Positions 7,813 through 15,120 are shown, numbered from the stretch's first letter. The stretch is DNA of 15,494 nucleotides from Zhenhengia stercoravium (GCA_018883975.1 JAHLFD010000075.1:1-15494); one strand, 5' to 3'. The notes: generated from the letters alone by a model not told the origin. Translations and numbers: made by a program.

Positions 7813-7840
7813 AGGGCTATTGCATAAGCAATAGCCCTTT
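7811..7840 (+). terminator. Intrinsic terminator of the MATE-sfsA operon
   Basis: The stem 7813-7823/7828-7838 (11 bp, extendable to 13) has loop ATAA and CTTTCTT on its 3' side. The left arm starts within the TAG stop codon of sfsA. Confidence 0.85.
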
Positions 7841-7865
7841 CTTATAACCCATCATTTTGCATAAC

Positions 7866-7921
7866 AATACATAATTTAGCCATAAAATTTACAAAGTTTT
7901 GTCATAATCAGTTGTTATAAT
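7866..7921 (+). promoter_or_regulatory. Two-component operon promoter with four 11-bp-phased repeats
   Basis: The -10 is a perfect extended TGTTATAAT (TATAAT 7916-7921) and no good -35 hexamer exists at 16-18 bp. Instead, four related 9-mers occur at exact 11-bp steps: AATACATAA (7866), TAGCCATAA (7877), TTTACAAAG (7888) and TTGTCATAA (7899). The last one ends 8 bp before the -10. A further CATAA at 7860 is 10 bp out. Phased direct repeats next to a -10 are typical of OmpR/PhoB-class activator sites, and the same arrangement recurs before the ABC operon at 10130. Autoregulation by the encoded response regulator is an inference. Confidence 0.65.
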
Positions 7922-7957
7922 AGGGCAAAATCATAGAGATGAGAGGGGCACTATAGA

Positions 7958-8650
7958 ATGCTAAAGAGAATCTATATAGCAGATGATGAAGCGAATATAT
8001 GTAAGCTCATTCAATCTTTTTTAGAGAAAGAAGGATTTGAGGTCAAATGTTTTGGAAATGGAGTAGACCTTTTAAATAGCTTTAGAATAGATCCGGCAGA
8101 TTTACTTATTTTAGATATTATGATGCCAGGAATAGATGGTTTAAGTTTGTGTGCCATGATTAGGCAAGAAAGTAGTGTGCCTATTATTATTGTTTCAGCC
8201 AAAGATAGTGAAATTGATAGGGTAACAGGCATTACCATAGGAAGTGATGATTATCTCGTTAAACCTTTCTCTCCTCTAGAACTAGTGGCGAGAGTTAAGG
8301 CACTTTTTAGAAGAAATGAGCTTTTGCTAGGACAAAGTCATGTGGAAAGCGAAGTCCTTACCTATCATACACTTATACTTAATATGAAAATGCGTACTTT
8401 AATTATTAATGAGCGGGCTGTAACACTTACACCAACGGAGTTTGACTTCCTAGCTTTTTTGGTGAAAAACCAAGACCGTGCGGTCAGTAAAACGGAACTT
8501 TTAAAAGAACTGTGGCAGGTAGACTTTGAAACAGATACAAGAGCAACAGATGATGTGGTAAAAAGACTACGTAAGAAATTAAAGGAGCACGGTAGCATTT
8601 CTATAGAAACTGTATGGGGGTTTGGTTATAGAATAGGTCAGGAGGCATAA
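7958..8650 (+). CDS. OmpR/PhoB-family response regulator
   Basis: A 230-residue transcription factor with an N-terminal receiver domain (about 3-115) and a C-terminal winged-helix DNA-binding domain (about 130-228). The receiver has the acidic pair Asp9/Asp10, phosphoacceptor Asp53 in LILDIMMPG, the switch residue Ser80 and Lys102 in DDYLVKPF, all intact. The effector domain shows LTPTEFDFLAFL, the recognition helix region TDDVVKRLRKKL and the closing TVWGFGYRIG. It starts at ATG 7958 with AGAGGGG nine bases upstream and is followed after one base by the sensor kinase gene, whose ribosome binding site lies in its last codons. The probable targets are its own promoter and that of the neighbouring ABC operon, which share a phased repeat. 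The specific family member (for example VanR-, RegX- or PhoP-like) cannot be named. Confidence 0.93.
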   Translation: MLKRIYIADDEANICKLIQSFLEKEGFEVKCFGNGVDLLNSFRIDPADLLILDIMMPGIDGLSLCAMIRQESSVPIIIVSAKDSEIDRVTGITIGSDDYLVKPFSPLELVARVKALFRRNELLLGQSHVESEVLTYHTLILNMKMRTLIINERAVTLTPTEFDFLAFLVKNQDRAVSKTELLKELWQVDFETDTRATDDVVKRLRKKLKEHGSISIETVWGFGYRIGQEA

Positions 8651-8651
8651 A

Positions 8652-10073
8652 ATGAAACTCAGTATACGAAAAAGTATTTTTTTACCTGTTGTAATTATTT
8701 TGCTTTCCATTCCTATTTTGACTTATATTGTGTTTAATACGACTTCTTCACTCTTTATGGAAAAGCAAGCTAGGTATGATTTAATGATGCTCTTAAAAAC
8801 AATAGAGCCTTTTGCAGATTATACTTTTGGAAAAAATATGAAATATCCGCCTAGAACAAAAGAAGAGCAGCTCATCTTAAAGCAGCTTCAAGCAGCAGCT
8901 TTTTTTGATGACATTAAACCTATTTTACAAAATGGACTTAATGAGACAAGAGTGATTCTATTAGATAAAAATGAAGAGCTTATTTATCCTATAGGCGGAC
9001 ATTTTGAAGATGGTACAAAGGCAATTTATGAGTACTGCATGGCAAATCCAGAAATCTTTAGAGAGAGTGGCACTATTCATAAACGGACCATTGAGGATAA
9101 ACACTATTTGATTGGAAGCATTCATAAGACTAATAATCCTAAGGCAAGTGTGCAGTATATGATAGGCTATAGTATTGTGCCTAATACGGATAAGTTTTTA
9201 AGTAGGCTCTCTACGCTTGTCTTTGGTATAACAGGACTTATTGCGGTCATTATTTTACCTTTTATATGGAATCTAGCAAATCGTATTTCAAATCCTATTA
9301 AAAATCTATGTAACCAGGCTAAGGCTATTGGAGAAAGTAATTTTACACAAAATCGGGAGGTAAGCAATCTGCAAGAGATTAAGGATTTAAATACTGCTAT
9401 GAATGAGATGGCTATGCGCCTTGAAAGTTATGATAGAGCGCAGAAAGTATTCTTTGAAAATGTATCTCATGAGTTAAGAACACCACTTATGTCTATAAGA
9501 GGCTATGCAGAAGGTATTGAGTGCGGTGTATTTGAAGAAACAACTTATCCAGCGGGGATCATTATAAAAGAAAGTGATAAACTTGCTACTTTAGTTAACC
9601 AGCTACTGACACTATCTCGTATTGATAATGCTAAGCAGCGTATAGAGCTTCAGCCTATTGAAGTAACGGACTTTTTAAAAGGGCGTATAGAAATCTTTAG
9701 ACCTTTGGCAGAGCAAAAAGGGATTATATTTAGATTGCAAGAAAAAAGGACATGTATTGTGGCAGATGAATACTTACTTGAAAGTATCATTGATAATCTG
9801 TTTTCTAACTGTTTAAGATACGCTGCATCATCTATTCAGATTCAAGTCACTTCTGATGGCTTTATCATTGAGGATGATGGCAAAGGGTTTGATGCGGAAG
9901 ACCTTCTTCATCTCTTTGAAAGGTTTTATAAAGGTCAAGGAGGGCAGACAGGGTTAGGACTTGCTATTGTTAAATCAAGTATCGAATATATGGGAGGACA
10001 TATAGAAGCACATAATGCTAGGGGGCAGGGGGCTATCTTTAAACTACATTTCCAAGGGGCTACTAGAGGCTGA
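8652..10073 (+). CDS. Membrane sensor histidine kinase
   Basis: A 473-residue kinase partnering the preceding response regulator. TM1 is at about 9-29 and TM2 at about 187-209, enclosing an extracytoplasmic sensor of about 155 residues. A HAMP linker (about 207-260, starting NRISNPIKNL) follows. The HisKA dimerisation domain carries the phosphoacceptor His273 in FFENVSHELRTPL, and the ATPase domain shows the N-box DNLFSNCLRYA (Asn382/Asn386), DDGKGFD (408-414), LFERFYKG and GLGLAIV (434-440). All catalytic elements are intact. The sensor has alternating beta-like stretches (VILLDKNEELIYP, YLIGSI, VQYMIGYSI) that suggest a single Cache/PAS-like fold, but no ligand signature is recognisable. 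AGGAGG lies about 6 bases before ATG 8652, overlapping the regulator's end, so the two are coexpressed. The stop codon sits in a terminator stem. Confidence 0.93.
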   Translation: MKLSIRKSIFLPVVIILLSIPILTYIVFNTTSSLFMEKQARYDLMMLLKTIEPFADYTFGKNMKYPPRTKEEQLILKQLQAAAFFDDIKPILQNGLNETRVILLDKNEELIYPIGGHFEDGTKAIYEYCMANPEIFRESGTIHKRTIEDKHYLIGSIHKTNNPKASVQYMIGYSIVPNTDKFLSRLSTLVFGITGLIAVIILPFIWNLANRISNPIKNLCNQAKAIGESNFTQNREVSNLQEIKDLNTAMNEMAMRLESYDRAQKVFFENVSHELRTPLMSIRGYAEGIECGVFEETTYPAGIIIKESDKLATLVNQLLTLSRIDNAKQRIELQPIEVTDFLKGRIEIFRPLAEQKGIIFRLQEKRTCIVADEYLLESIIDNLFSNCLRYAASSIQIQVTSDGFIIEDDGKGFDAEDLLHLFERFYKGQGGQTGLGLAIVKSSIEYMGGHIEAHNARGQGAIFKLHFQGATRG

Positions 10074-10096
10074 TACAGCGTGTATCAGCCTCTTTT
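10065..10096 (+). terminator. Intrinsic terminator of the two-component operon
   Basis: A perfect 13-bp stem (10065-10077 with 10081-10093) encloses the loop GCG and is followed by TTT. The TGA stop of the kinase gene lies within the left arm. It separates the regulatory operon from the ABC operon, which therefore needs its own promoter. Confidence 0.88.
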
Positions 10097-10129
10097 GCTG
10101 TATTTACAAAAGGTTTACCTTCGTATAAT

Positions 10130-10174
10130 CTGCCACATTTTTGCCACAAAGTTGCCACCGGAATGCTCTAGGAT
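10130..10174 (+). promoter_or_regulatory. ABC operon promoter with three 11-bp-phased TTGCCAC repeats
   Basis: CTGCCACAT (10130), TTGCCACAA (10141) and TTGCCACCG (10152) are spaced exactly 11 bp. The last ends 8 bp before the -10-like TAGGAT (10169-10174), the same 8-bp gap as in the two-component promoter, and a normal -35 is lacking. The predicted start falls at a run of nine A (10181-10189). A second possible promoter upstream is TTTACA (10103-10108) with perfect TATAAT (10124-10129) but a short 15-bp spacer; the repeats would cover its start site. The repeats are directly visible; binding by the neighbouring response regulator is inferred. Confidence 0.7.
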
Positions 10175-10231
10175 AAGCTTAAAAAAAAATGTAACATAGT
10201 CCTATAGTGCAGATTTAAAGGAGGTTATAAG

Positions 10232-11218
10232 ATGCTTGAAGTGGTAGAAGTATCTAAGAAGTACGGTAATAAGCTGGCAGTAGATCACATTAGCTTTACC
10301 GTAGGCAGTGGTGAAGTTGTAGGATTCCTAGGAACCAATGGTGCTGGTAAGTCCACCACTATGAATATGATTACAGGATACCTTTCCTGTAGTGAAGGTA
10401 AAATTACAGTAGATGGGCATGACATTTTAACAGAGCCGGAAAAGGTAAAAAAACAAATAGGGTATTTGCCAGAGATTCCGCCTCTTTATCAGGACCTTAC
10501 AGTATGGGAAAGTTTATGTTTTACTTATGACTTAAAAAAGGTGAAGTTAAATAAGAAGGAACATCTAAATGAGATTTGTGAACTTGTACAAATTACAGAT
10601 GTAAAAAATAAACTTGTACATAACCTTTCTAAAGGATATAAGCAAAGAGTAGGTCTAGCTAATGCACTTATTGGTAATCCACCCCTTTTGATTTTGGATG
10701 AACCTACAGTAGGTCTTGACCCCAAACAAATTATAGAGATTAGAAAGCTTATTCATGAACTAGCTAAGACAAGAACTGTTATCTTATCTTCTCATATTCT
10801 TCAGGAGATAGAGGCTGTATGTGACCGTATCATTATTATTAATCAAGGCAAGATTGTGGCGGATGATACACCTATAAAGCTGATAGAAACGCAGCAGATG
10901 GAAAAATGCATTACATTGCAAGTTCAGGGTAAACCAGCCCAAATCGTAAGTTTACTCAAAACGATTCCAAGTGTAGAAGATGTAACTTACAAAATGACAA
11001 CCCAGCAAGATGTGTATGAATATTACTTAGAGACAAAAGGGGTAGATGTACGTGCTACTTTATCCTTTGTGCTGGCCCAGAATCACATACCGCTTTTAGA
11101 GCTAAGATCTAACCAGCCTACTTTAGAAGATGTATTTATGAAATATACAACAAAGGGTTACGATACTTATACATTAGATGAAGAAGAAGGGGGAGAGGAA
11201 GATGTTTGCGATTTATAA
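10232..11218 (+). CDS. ABC transporter ATP-binding protein, GldA-like
   Basis: A 328-residue ATPase that powers the membrane proteins encoded next. Walker A is GTNGAGKST (34-42), the signature LSKGYKQR is at 132-139, Walker B with the catalytic Glu is LLILDEP (152-158) and the H-loop His188 is in SSHIL. The Q-loop region reads IGYLPEIPPLY rather than having a plain Gln, which is typical of the GldA/ABC-2 export branch. The C-terminal 100 residues (after about 225) form the small regulatory extension common in this group, ending in an acidic tail. Start ATG 10232 follows a near-perfect AAAGGAGGT with a spacing of 6. The 3' end overlaps the permease start by 17 bp. With the three downstream genes it makes a GldA-GldF-GldG-DUF4340 operon; the cargo of such clusters in Firmicutes is not known to me. 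Confidence 0.92.
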   Translation: MLEVVEVSKKYGNKLAVDHISFTVGSGEVVGFLGTNGAGKSTTMNMITGYLSCSEGKITVDGHDILTEPEKVKKQIGYLPEIPPLYQDLTVWESLCFTYDLKKVKLNKKEHLNEICELVQITDVKNKLVHNLSKGYKQRVGLANALIGNPPLLILDEPTVGLDPKQIIEIRKLIHELAKTRTVILSSHILQEIEAVCDRIIIINQGKIVADDTPIKLIETQQMEKCITLQVQGKPAQIVSLLKTIPSVEDVTYKMTTQQDVYEYYLETKGVDVRATLSFVLAQNHIPLLELRSNQPTLEDVFMKYTTKGYDTYTLDEEEGGEEDVCDL

Positions 11219-11906
11219 GCGTGATATGCGTTCTTATTTTGTAACGCCTATAGGCTATGTATTTCTGGCTATATTTTATGCCATAGCAGGGTATTATTTC
11301 TTTGGCTATCAGCTTTATGGAGGTAATGCGGATTTTAGTTATTTATTTGATGCACTTTTTAGTATGGTTATTTTCTTATCACCGCTTTTAACTATGAAAA
11401 TGTTTAGCGAGGAAAAGAGGCATAAGACAGACCAAGGACTGATGACAGCGCCTGTTAGTCTTACGGGTATAGTAGCAGGTAAATATTTAGCGGCTCTTAG
11501 TATTTTTATGTTAGCCCTTGCTATTACCCTTTTATATTTAGGTATCGTAGCAGTGAAAGCACCTGTAGAGCTAGCTGTATTTTTGGGTCACTTTATAGGG
11601 ATGTTTTTACTAGGCGGAGCCCTTTGTGCTATAGGGATGTTTGTATCTGTTTTAACGGAGAGTCAAGTTATTGCAGCCATTGGGACTATTGGATTTGGTA
11701 TATTCTTTATTATGGTTGACTCAGTAGGTGTTATGTTAGGTACACCACTCATAGAAAAAGTTTGTAATTATTTATCTTTCTATACACATTATCAAGATTT
11801 TACAACAGGTCTTTTAAATATAGCGGATGTCATATTTTTTGTCTCTATTGCAGCCCTCTTTATCTTCTTAACTGTTAGAGTACTAGATAAAAGACGTTGG
11901 AGCTAA
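11202..11906 (+). CDS. ABC-2 type permease, GldF-like
   Basis: A 234-residue membrane protein with about six transmembrane segments, forming the channel for the upstream ATPase. It starts MFAIYKRDMRSYFVTPIGYV, the usual opening of this permease family, with a conserved juxtamembrane helix followed by TM1. The cytoplasmic loop KMFSEEKRHKTDQGLMTAP is the coupling-type element typical of ABC-2 permeases (E-E/R-K-x-G/T-x-x-x-L-x-x-x-P). ATG 11202 is chosen because GGGGGAG/AGAGG lies just upstream and the family consensus begins there; an in-frame ATG at 11178 would add eight residues (MKKKGERK) without a better ribosome site. It overlaps the ATPase gene, and the next gene starts 17 bp after its stop. 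Confidence 0.9.
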   Translation: MFAIYKRDMRSYFVTPIGYVFLAIFYAIAGYYFFGYQLYGGNADFSYLFDALFSMVIFLSPLLTMKMFSEEKRHKTDQGLMTAPVSLTGIVAGKYLAALSIFMLALAITLLYLGIVAVKAPVELAVFLGHFIGMFLLGGALCAIGMFVSVLTESQVIAAIGTIGFGIFFIMVDSVGVMLGTPLIEKVCNYLSFYTHYQDFTTGLLNIADVIFFVSIAALFIFLTVRVLDKRRWS

Positions 11907-11923
11907 GGAAAGGATGTGAAGAA

Positions 11924-13351
11924 ATGAAAAAGAAGTTAACTGTGCAGAAAAAGACAGGGATTATGAGTACGGCAATTACTTTGATTGTGGTGTTATGCCT
12001 TATTGTTGTCAATGTTATTGCCTCTGCCTTTACAGAAAAATATCCAGTGAAAATAGATTTAACCTCTAATAAGGCCTTTGAGCTATCTGAAGACTCTATC
12101 AAATACATAAGTGATTTAGATAAAGACATCACGATTACTGTTATGAATACAAGAGATAGCTTTGCTAGAGGTGGTGAATACTATGAACAGGCTATAACTG
12201 TTGTAGAGCAGTATGCTAAGTATAATGATAATATTAAGCTAGAATTTATAGATTTAATGGCTAATCCAACATATGCTTCTGAGCATGCTGATTTAAGTAT
12301 TAGCGTTAATGATATTTTAGTAGCATGTGGTGAAAATACACAGAAGTTAACAGCTTATGACCTTTTCAACATTCAGCAGTCTTGGTATGGTGGCAGCATT
12401 ACGTCTTCTAATGCTGAACAAGCTATGACAGGTGCTATTATGAATGTGGCAAGTGAAGAGAAAACAAAAGTAACCTTTTTAACAGGGCATGAAGAAAATG
12501 AAAATATAAATTTAGAAGATTTACTTGAGAAAAATAACTTTGAAGTAAGTAGCATCATGCTTCAGGCTGAGGCTATCCCAGAAGACACAGAGATTTTGAT
12601 TGCTATTGCACCACTTAGAGATTATACAGAAGAAGATATAGAAAAACTAGATAGCTTTATGATGGAAGCATCTGAAAAAAATAAAACCATGCTGTACTTT
12701 GCATCCGCAGAGCAACCAGAGCTTCCTGTATTAGAGGGATGGCTTGAAAAATGGGGCTTATCTGTACCACGCGTTATGGTAGCCGAAACAGATCAAAATA
12801 GAGTTATTAGTAACAATGCTTACTTTGGTATTGCAGATATAGATGATTTTCTTGTTACAGAGCATATGACAAATACAGATATTCCACTTACTATGCCATT
12901 TGCTCGTCCAGTAGAAATGTTATTTACAAGTAATATGGGCTATAACACAGGAAGCCTTCTTGCTTACTCTGAATCTGCAGGGATTATTGATGAAGATGTT
13001 AATTCAGTAGAGGATATTGTTCAGGAAGGGCCGATTAGTGTTGCAGCTAAATCTACTTATAATCAAGATGGCGTAAATGCTATGCTATGTGTATTTGGTT
13101 CTGATATGATTTTAAACGAGCAGTTTTTAAATAGCAGTTCACTTGCTAATATGGAATATTTCTTATCTTTCTTTAATACAGTAGCAGATCGTGAAAATGT
13201 ATTTTCTATTGCACCAAAAGTTTTAGGAGGAGGTTCTTTTACTTTAACACAGGGGCAAGTGCTCTTATATACAGTAATGCTTGTCATTGCACTTCCGATT
13301 GCTGTACTTGCAGTAGGTATTACTATTTGGATTAAACGAAGAAGGAGTTAG
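11924..13351 (+). CDS. GldG-like ABC-transporter auxiliary protein
   Basis: A 475-residue protein of the GldG / ABC_transp_aux type. One N-terminal transmembrane segment lies at about 15-38, a large extracytoplasmic region fills the middle and one C-terminal segment (about 445-470) ends in the positive-charged IKRRRS. The opening after TM1, EKYPVKIDLTSNKAFELSEDS, is the classic GldG start, followed by the ITVMNTRD strand. The internal FLTGHEENENINLEDLLEKN and EILIAIAPLRDYTEEDIEKL are the expected intein-free family blocks resembling a class I glutamine amidotransferase-like fold without an obvious catalytic triad. ATG 11924 is used, with AAGGA about 9 bases upstream; an in-frame TTG at 11897 lies inside the permease gene and is less likely. 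It probably forms a complex with the permease and the following membrane-anchored protein. Confidence 0.88.
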   Translation: MKKKLTVQKKTGIMSTAITLIVVLCLIVVNVIASAFTEKYPVKIDLTSNKAFELSEDSIKYISDLDKDITITVMNTRDSFARGGEYYEQAITVVEQYAKYNDNIKLEFIDLMANPTYASEHADLSISVNDILVACGENTQKLTAYDLFNIQQSWYGGSITSSNAEQAMTGAIMNVASEEKTKVTFLTGHEENENINLEDLLEKNNFEVSSIMLQAEAIPEDTEILIAIAPLRDYTEEDIEKLDSFMMEASEKNKTMLYFASAEQPELPVLEGWLEKWGLSVPRVMVAETDQNRVISNNAYFGIADIDDFLVTEHMTNTDIPLTMPFARPVEMLFTSNMGYNTGSLLAYSESAGIIDEDVNSVEDIVQEGPISVAAKSTYNQDGVNAMLCVFGSDMILNEQFLNSSSLANMEYFLSFFNTVADRENVFSIAPKVLGGGSFTLTQGQVLLYTVMLVIALPIAVLAVGITIWIKRRRS

Positions 13352-13356
13352 ATGCT

Positions 13357-14823
13357 ATGAGTAAACAGACTAAGACTTTAATAGGCTGTACGCTTCTTTT
13401 AGTCCTTCTACTAGGAGGAGCAGCCTTTGCGTTCACGTGGGAAGGTATAGCAGAAGAAGAGACTATAGCAGATGAAGGTATAGCAGAAGAAGAGACTATA
13501 GTAGATGAAAGTATAGCACTCATAACCCAGGAGAAGAGTAAGGTAAGCAAAATAAAGCTTGAAACAGATACAGAGCAGATAGAGCTCATTAATCAAGGCG
13601 AAGAAGAAGGCTTTAGTGTAACGGGGTTAGAAAATATCCCTCTTTCTACTAGTACTGTAAATAACGTCGTTGAGACATGCATAAGCCTTGAAGCAAGTCA
13701 GGAAATCAAAACAGAGGAAGCTTTAGACTTAGCTGTATATGGGCTAGAATCACCTACTATTAAAGTTCAGATGGATATGCAGGATGGAACAGTGTATCAG
13801 TTAGCTATAGGAAATGAAGCACCATCTTATAAAGGACAATATGCTCTTTTTAATGATAAGGTGTATTTGATTAGTACAAGTGATGCCATGAGTTTTGATC
13901 AAACACTGTATGATTTTGTAGAAACTCGGATTCTACCTGCTAAATCAAGTGATGTACATATCGAAGAGCTCGCATTAAAAAATACGGAAAGGCCTGAAAT
14001 AAAGCTTACTTATGTACCGGAGGAGACTGTTATTGCAGAAAAAGAACCTGAAGCAGCAGAAGATGCAGATGCTACAGTTACTTCAGAAGAAGAAACGGAG
14101 GTAAGTGAAGAGGAAACAGTGATTCCTGCTTATTATAAGATGACAGCACCATACGCAAAAGACCTTACAAGTTATGATGTAACCTCTTGGGCAGATGGGC
14201 TATTTAGTATCTATGCTACAGCTATTGAAGCTGTTCAGGTAGAGGATGAGCAAATGAAAGATTATGGATTTGATAAGCCTCTTTCAGTACTAAAAGTAAA
14301 ACTTTCAGATGGACAAAACTACAAATTAATGGTTACAAAACAAAATGATGCGTACTATATGATGCGAGAAGGTACACCGATTATTTATAATGTCAACCAA
14401 AGTGATTTAAGCTGGCTAGATATTACACCTGTAACACTGACACGAAATATGTTTGAAAATAGAACAAGTGAGGATATAGCAAGTATTACAGTTACAACTG
14501 AGTCAGAAACAGTAAATCTTACACCAGATGGAGAAGAACTTACAAGTGAAGAGCTTAAAGAAGTAGGTAATATGATTATAGCTTTCACACCAACTAAAGT
14601 AGAGCCGGTAGAAAGCTTTAATTTAAAGACCGTAGCGACCATTACGTTAAGCTATAAAGATGGAAAAACAGATACGCTAGAGCTAATTCCAACTGGAAGC
14701 GGGGAGCTTTATATGGTACTTAATGGTGTATGTGAGTATACAACCAATGAATGGAGTCTTACATCCTTGCTGGAAAAATGTAAGAGTGTCTATGAAGAAG
14801 TTGAAGAAGTAGAGAATGAATAA
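13357..14823 (+). CDS. Membrane-anchored DUF4340 protein with a repeat linker
   Basis: A 488-residue protein. An uncleaved signal anchor at about 7-27 (LIGCTLLLVLLLGGAAFAF) places the rest outside the cytoplasm; its single Cys11 is not in a lipobox context. Residues 29-54 are an acidic tandem repeat (EGIAEEETIAD, EGIAEEETIVD, ESIA). A DUF4340-type unit covers about 65-195 (VYGLESPTIKVQM, YQLAIGNEAPSYKGQYALF), an acidic low-complexity insert about 223-256 follows, and a second similar unit is at about 290-365 (DYGFDKPLSVLKVKLSDG) with a third related beta block near 400-470. Start ATG 13357 has AAGGAG nine bases upstream and lies 5 bp after the GldG stop. In GldA/F/G clusters this protein is the usual fourth member; its biochemical role is unknown. 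It ends acidic (EEVEEVENE). Confidence 0.85.
   Translation: MSKQTKTLIGCTLLLVLLLGGAAFAFTWEGIAEEETIADEGIAEEETIVDESIALITQEKSKVSKIKLETDTEQIELINQGEEEGFSVTGLENIPLSTSTVNNVVETCISLEASQEIKTEEALDLAVYGLESPTIKVQMDMQDGTVYQLAIGNEAPSYKGQYALFNDKVYLISTSDAMSFDQTLYDFVETRILPAKSSDVHIEELALKNTERPEIKLTYVPEETVIAEKEPEAAEDADATVTSEEETEVSEEETVIPAYYKMTAPYAKDLTSYDVTSWADGLFSIYATAIEAVQVEDEQMKDYGFDKPLSVLKVKLSDGQNYKLMVTKQNDAYYMMREGTPIIYNVNQSDLSWLDITPVTLTRNMFENRTSEDIASITVTTESETVNLTPDGEELTSEELKEVGNMIIAFTPTKVEPVESFNLKTVATITLSYKDGKTDTLELIPTGSGELYMVLNGVCEYTTNEWSLTSLLEKCKSVYEEVEEVENE
13441..13518 (+). repeat. 33-bp tandem repeat in the DUF4340 gene, 2.4 copies
   Basis: Unit 1 (13441-13473) and unit 2 (13474-13506) differ at one base in 33; a partial third copy covers 13507-13518 with one change. 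The unit encodes 11 residues (EGIAEEETIAD/EGIAEEETIVD), keeps the frame and lies just after the membrane anchor. Confidence 0.95.
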
Positions 14824-14828
14824 ATGTC

Positions 14829-14863
14829 AAAGACCTAGCAATTAAGTAGCTAGGTCTTTTTTT
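14829..14863 (+). terminator. Intrinsic terminator of the ABC operon
   Basis: An 11-bp stem (14829-14839 with 14849-14859) with a 9-base loop is followed by a run of T that continues to 14863, starting 5 bases after the stop codon of the DUF4340 gene. Confidence 0.9.
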
Positions 14864-15064
14864 ATATTCTTCAAACAACCATTTAGTATCTTCTAAATAT
14901 TCCTGTTCTTTAGAGGGTTCAAGAATAGCTTTATTGAGCGCATTTAATAATTCAATTATCCGTTTCCTTTAATTTTTCTCATAGAGTTACCTATTTCCTT
15001 TCATTTTTTATGATAGAAGTAGTCTCACATCCCTTTTTGGGCGGCCTATTTTGACGTAGCTTAA
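14855..15064 (-). pseudogene. Possible decayed coding sequence, unidentified
   Basis: No intact gene is visible between the ABC terminator and the tRNA terminator. On the minus strand two protein-like fragments can be read. One (about 15064-15011) gives LSYVKIGRPKRDVRLLLS then a stop; the GRP..DVRLL pattern faintly recalls the N-terminal block of IS5-group transposases. The other (about 14968-14858) gives RIIELLNALNKAILEPSKEQ and continues acidic and helical to about KKRP, where it runs into the ABC terminator. An ATG at 14982 would reach the second fragment only with a frameshift. This may be chance in AT-rich DNA. Confidence 0.2.
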
Positions 15065-15072
15065 AAGACAAT

Positions 15073-15111
15073 AAAAAAAGAGGAAGCCTTAGTATTCCCA
15101 AAGCTTCCTCT
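15073..15111 (-). terminator. Intrinsic terminator of the tRNA gene
   Basis: Read on the minus strand, AGAGGAAGC (15111-15103) pairs with GCTTCCTCT (15087-15079) and is followed by a run of seven T (complement of 15073-15079). It begins 10 bases after the tRNA 3' end. Confidence 0.85.
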
Positions 15112-15120
15112 CTGCTTTAA

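Noticed and set aside
7888..7921. TTTACA (7888-7893) as an ordinary -35 for the two-component promoter
   Set aside because: The spacing to TATAAT would be 22 bp, too long for a sigma-A promoter; the hexamer fits better as part of the 11-bp-phased repeat series.
10074..10231. Riboswitch or T-box leader before the ABC operon
   Set aside because: The space is explained by a terminator, promoter elements and repeats; the leader after the predicted start is about 50 bases and A-rich, too short for a known riboswitch.
13441..13518. Repeat considered as a CRISPR array or regulatory repeat
   Set aside because: The copies are directly adjacent with no spacers and stay in frame inside a coding sequence.
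13332..13596. Overlapping minus-strand frames with Ser-Ser-Ala-Ile and Phe-Cys-Tyr-Thr repeats
   Set aside because: Their repeats are the antisense reading of the 33-bp tandem repeat in the DUF4340 gene; no ribosome binding site supports them.
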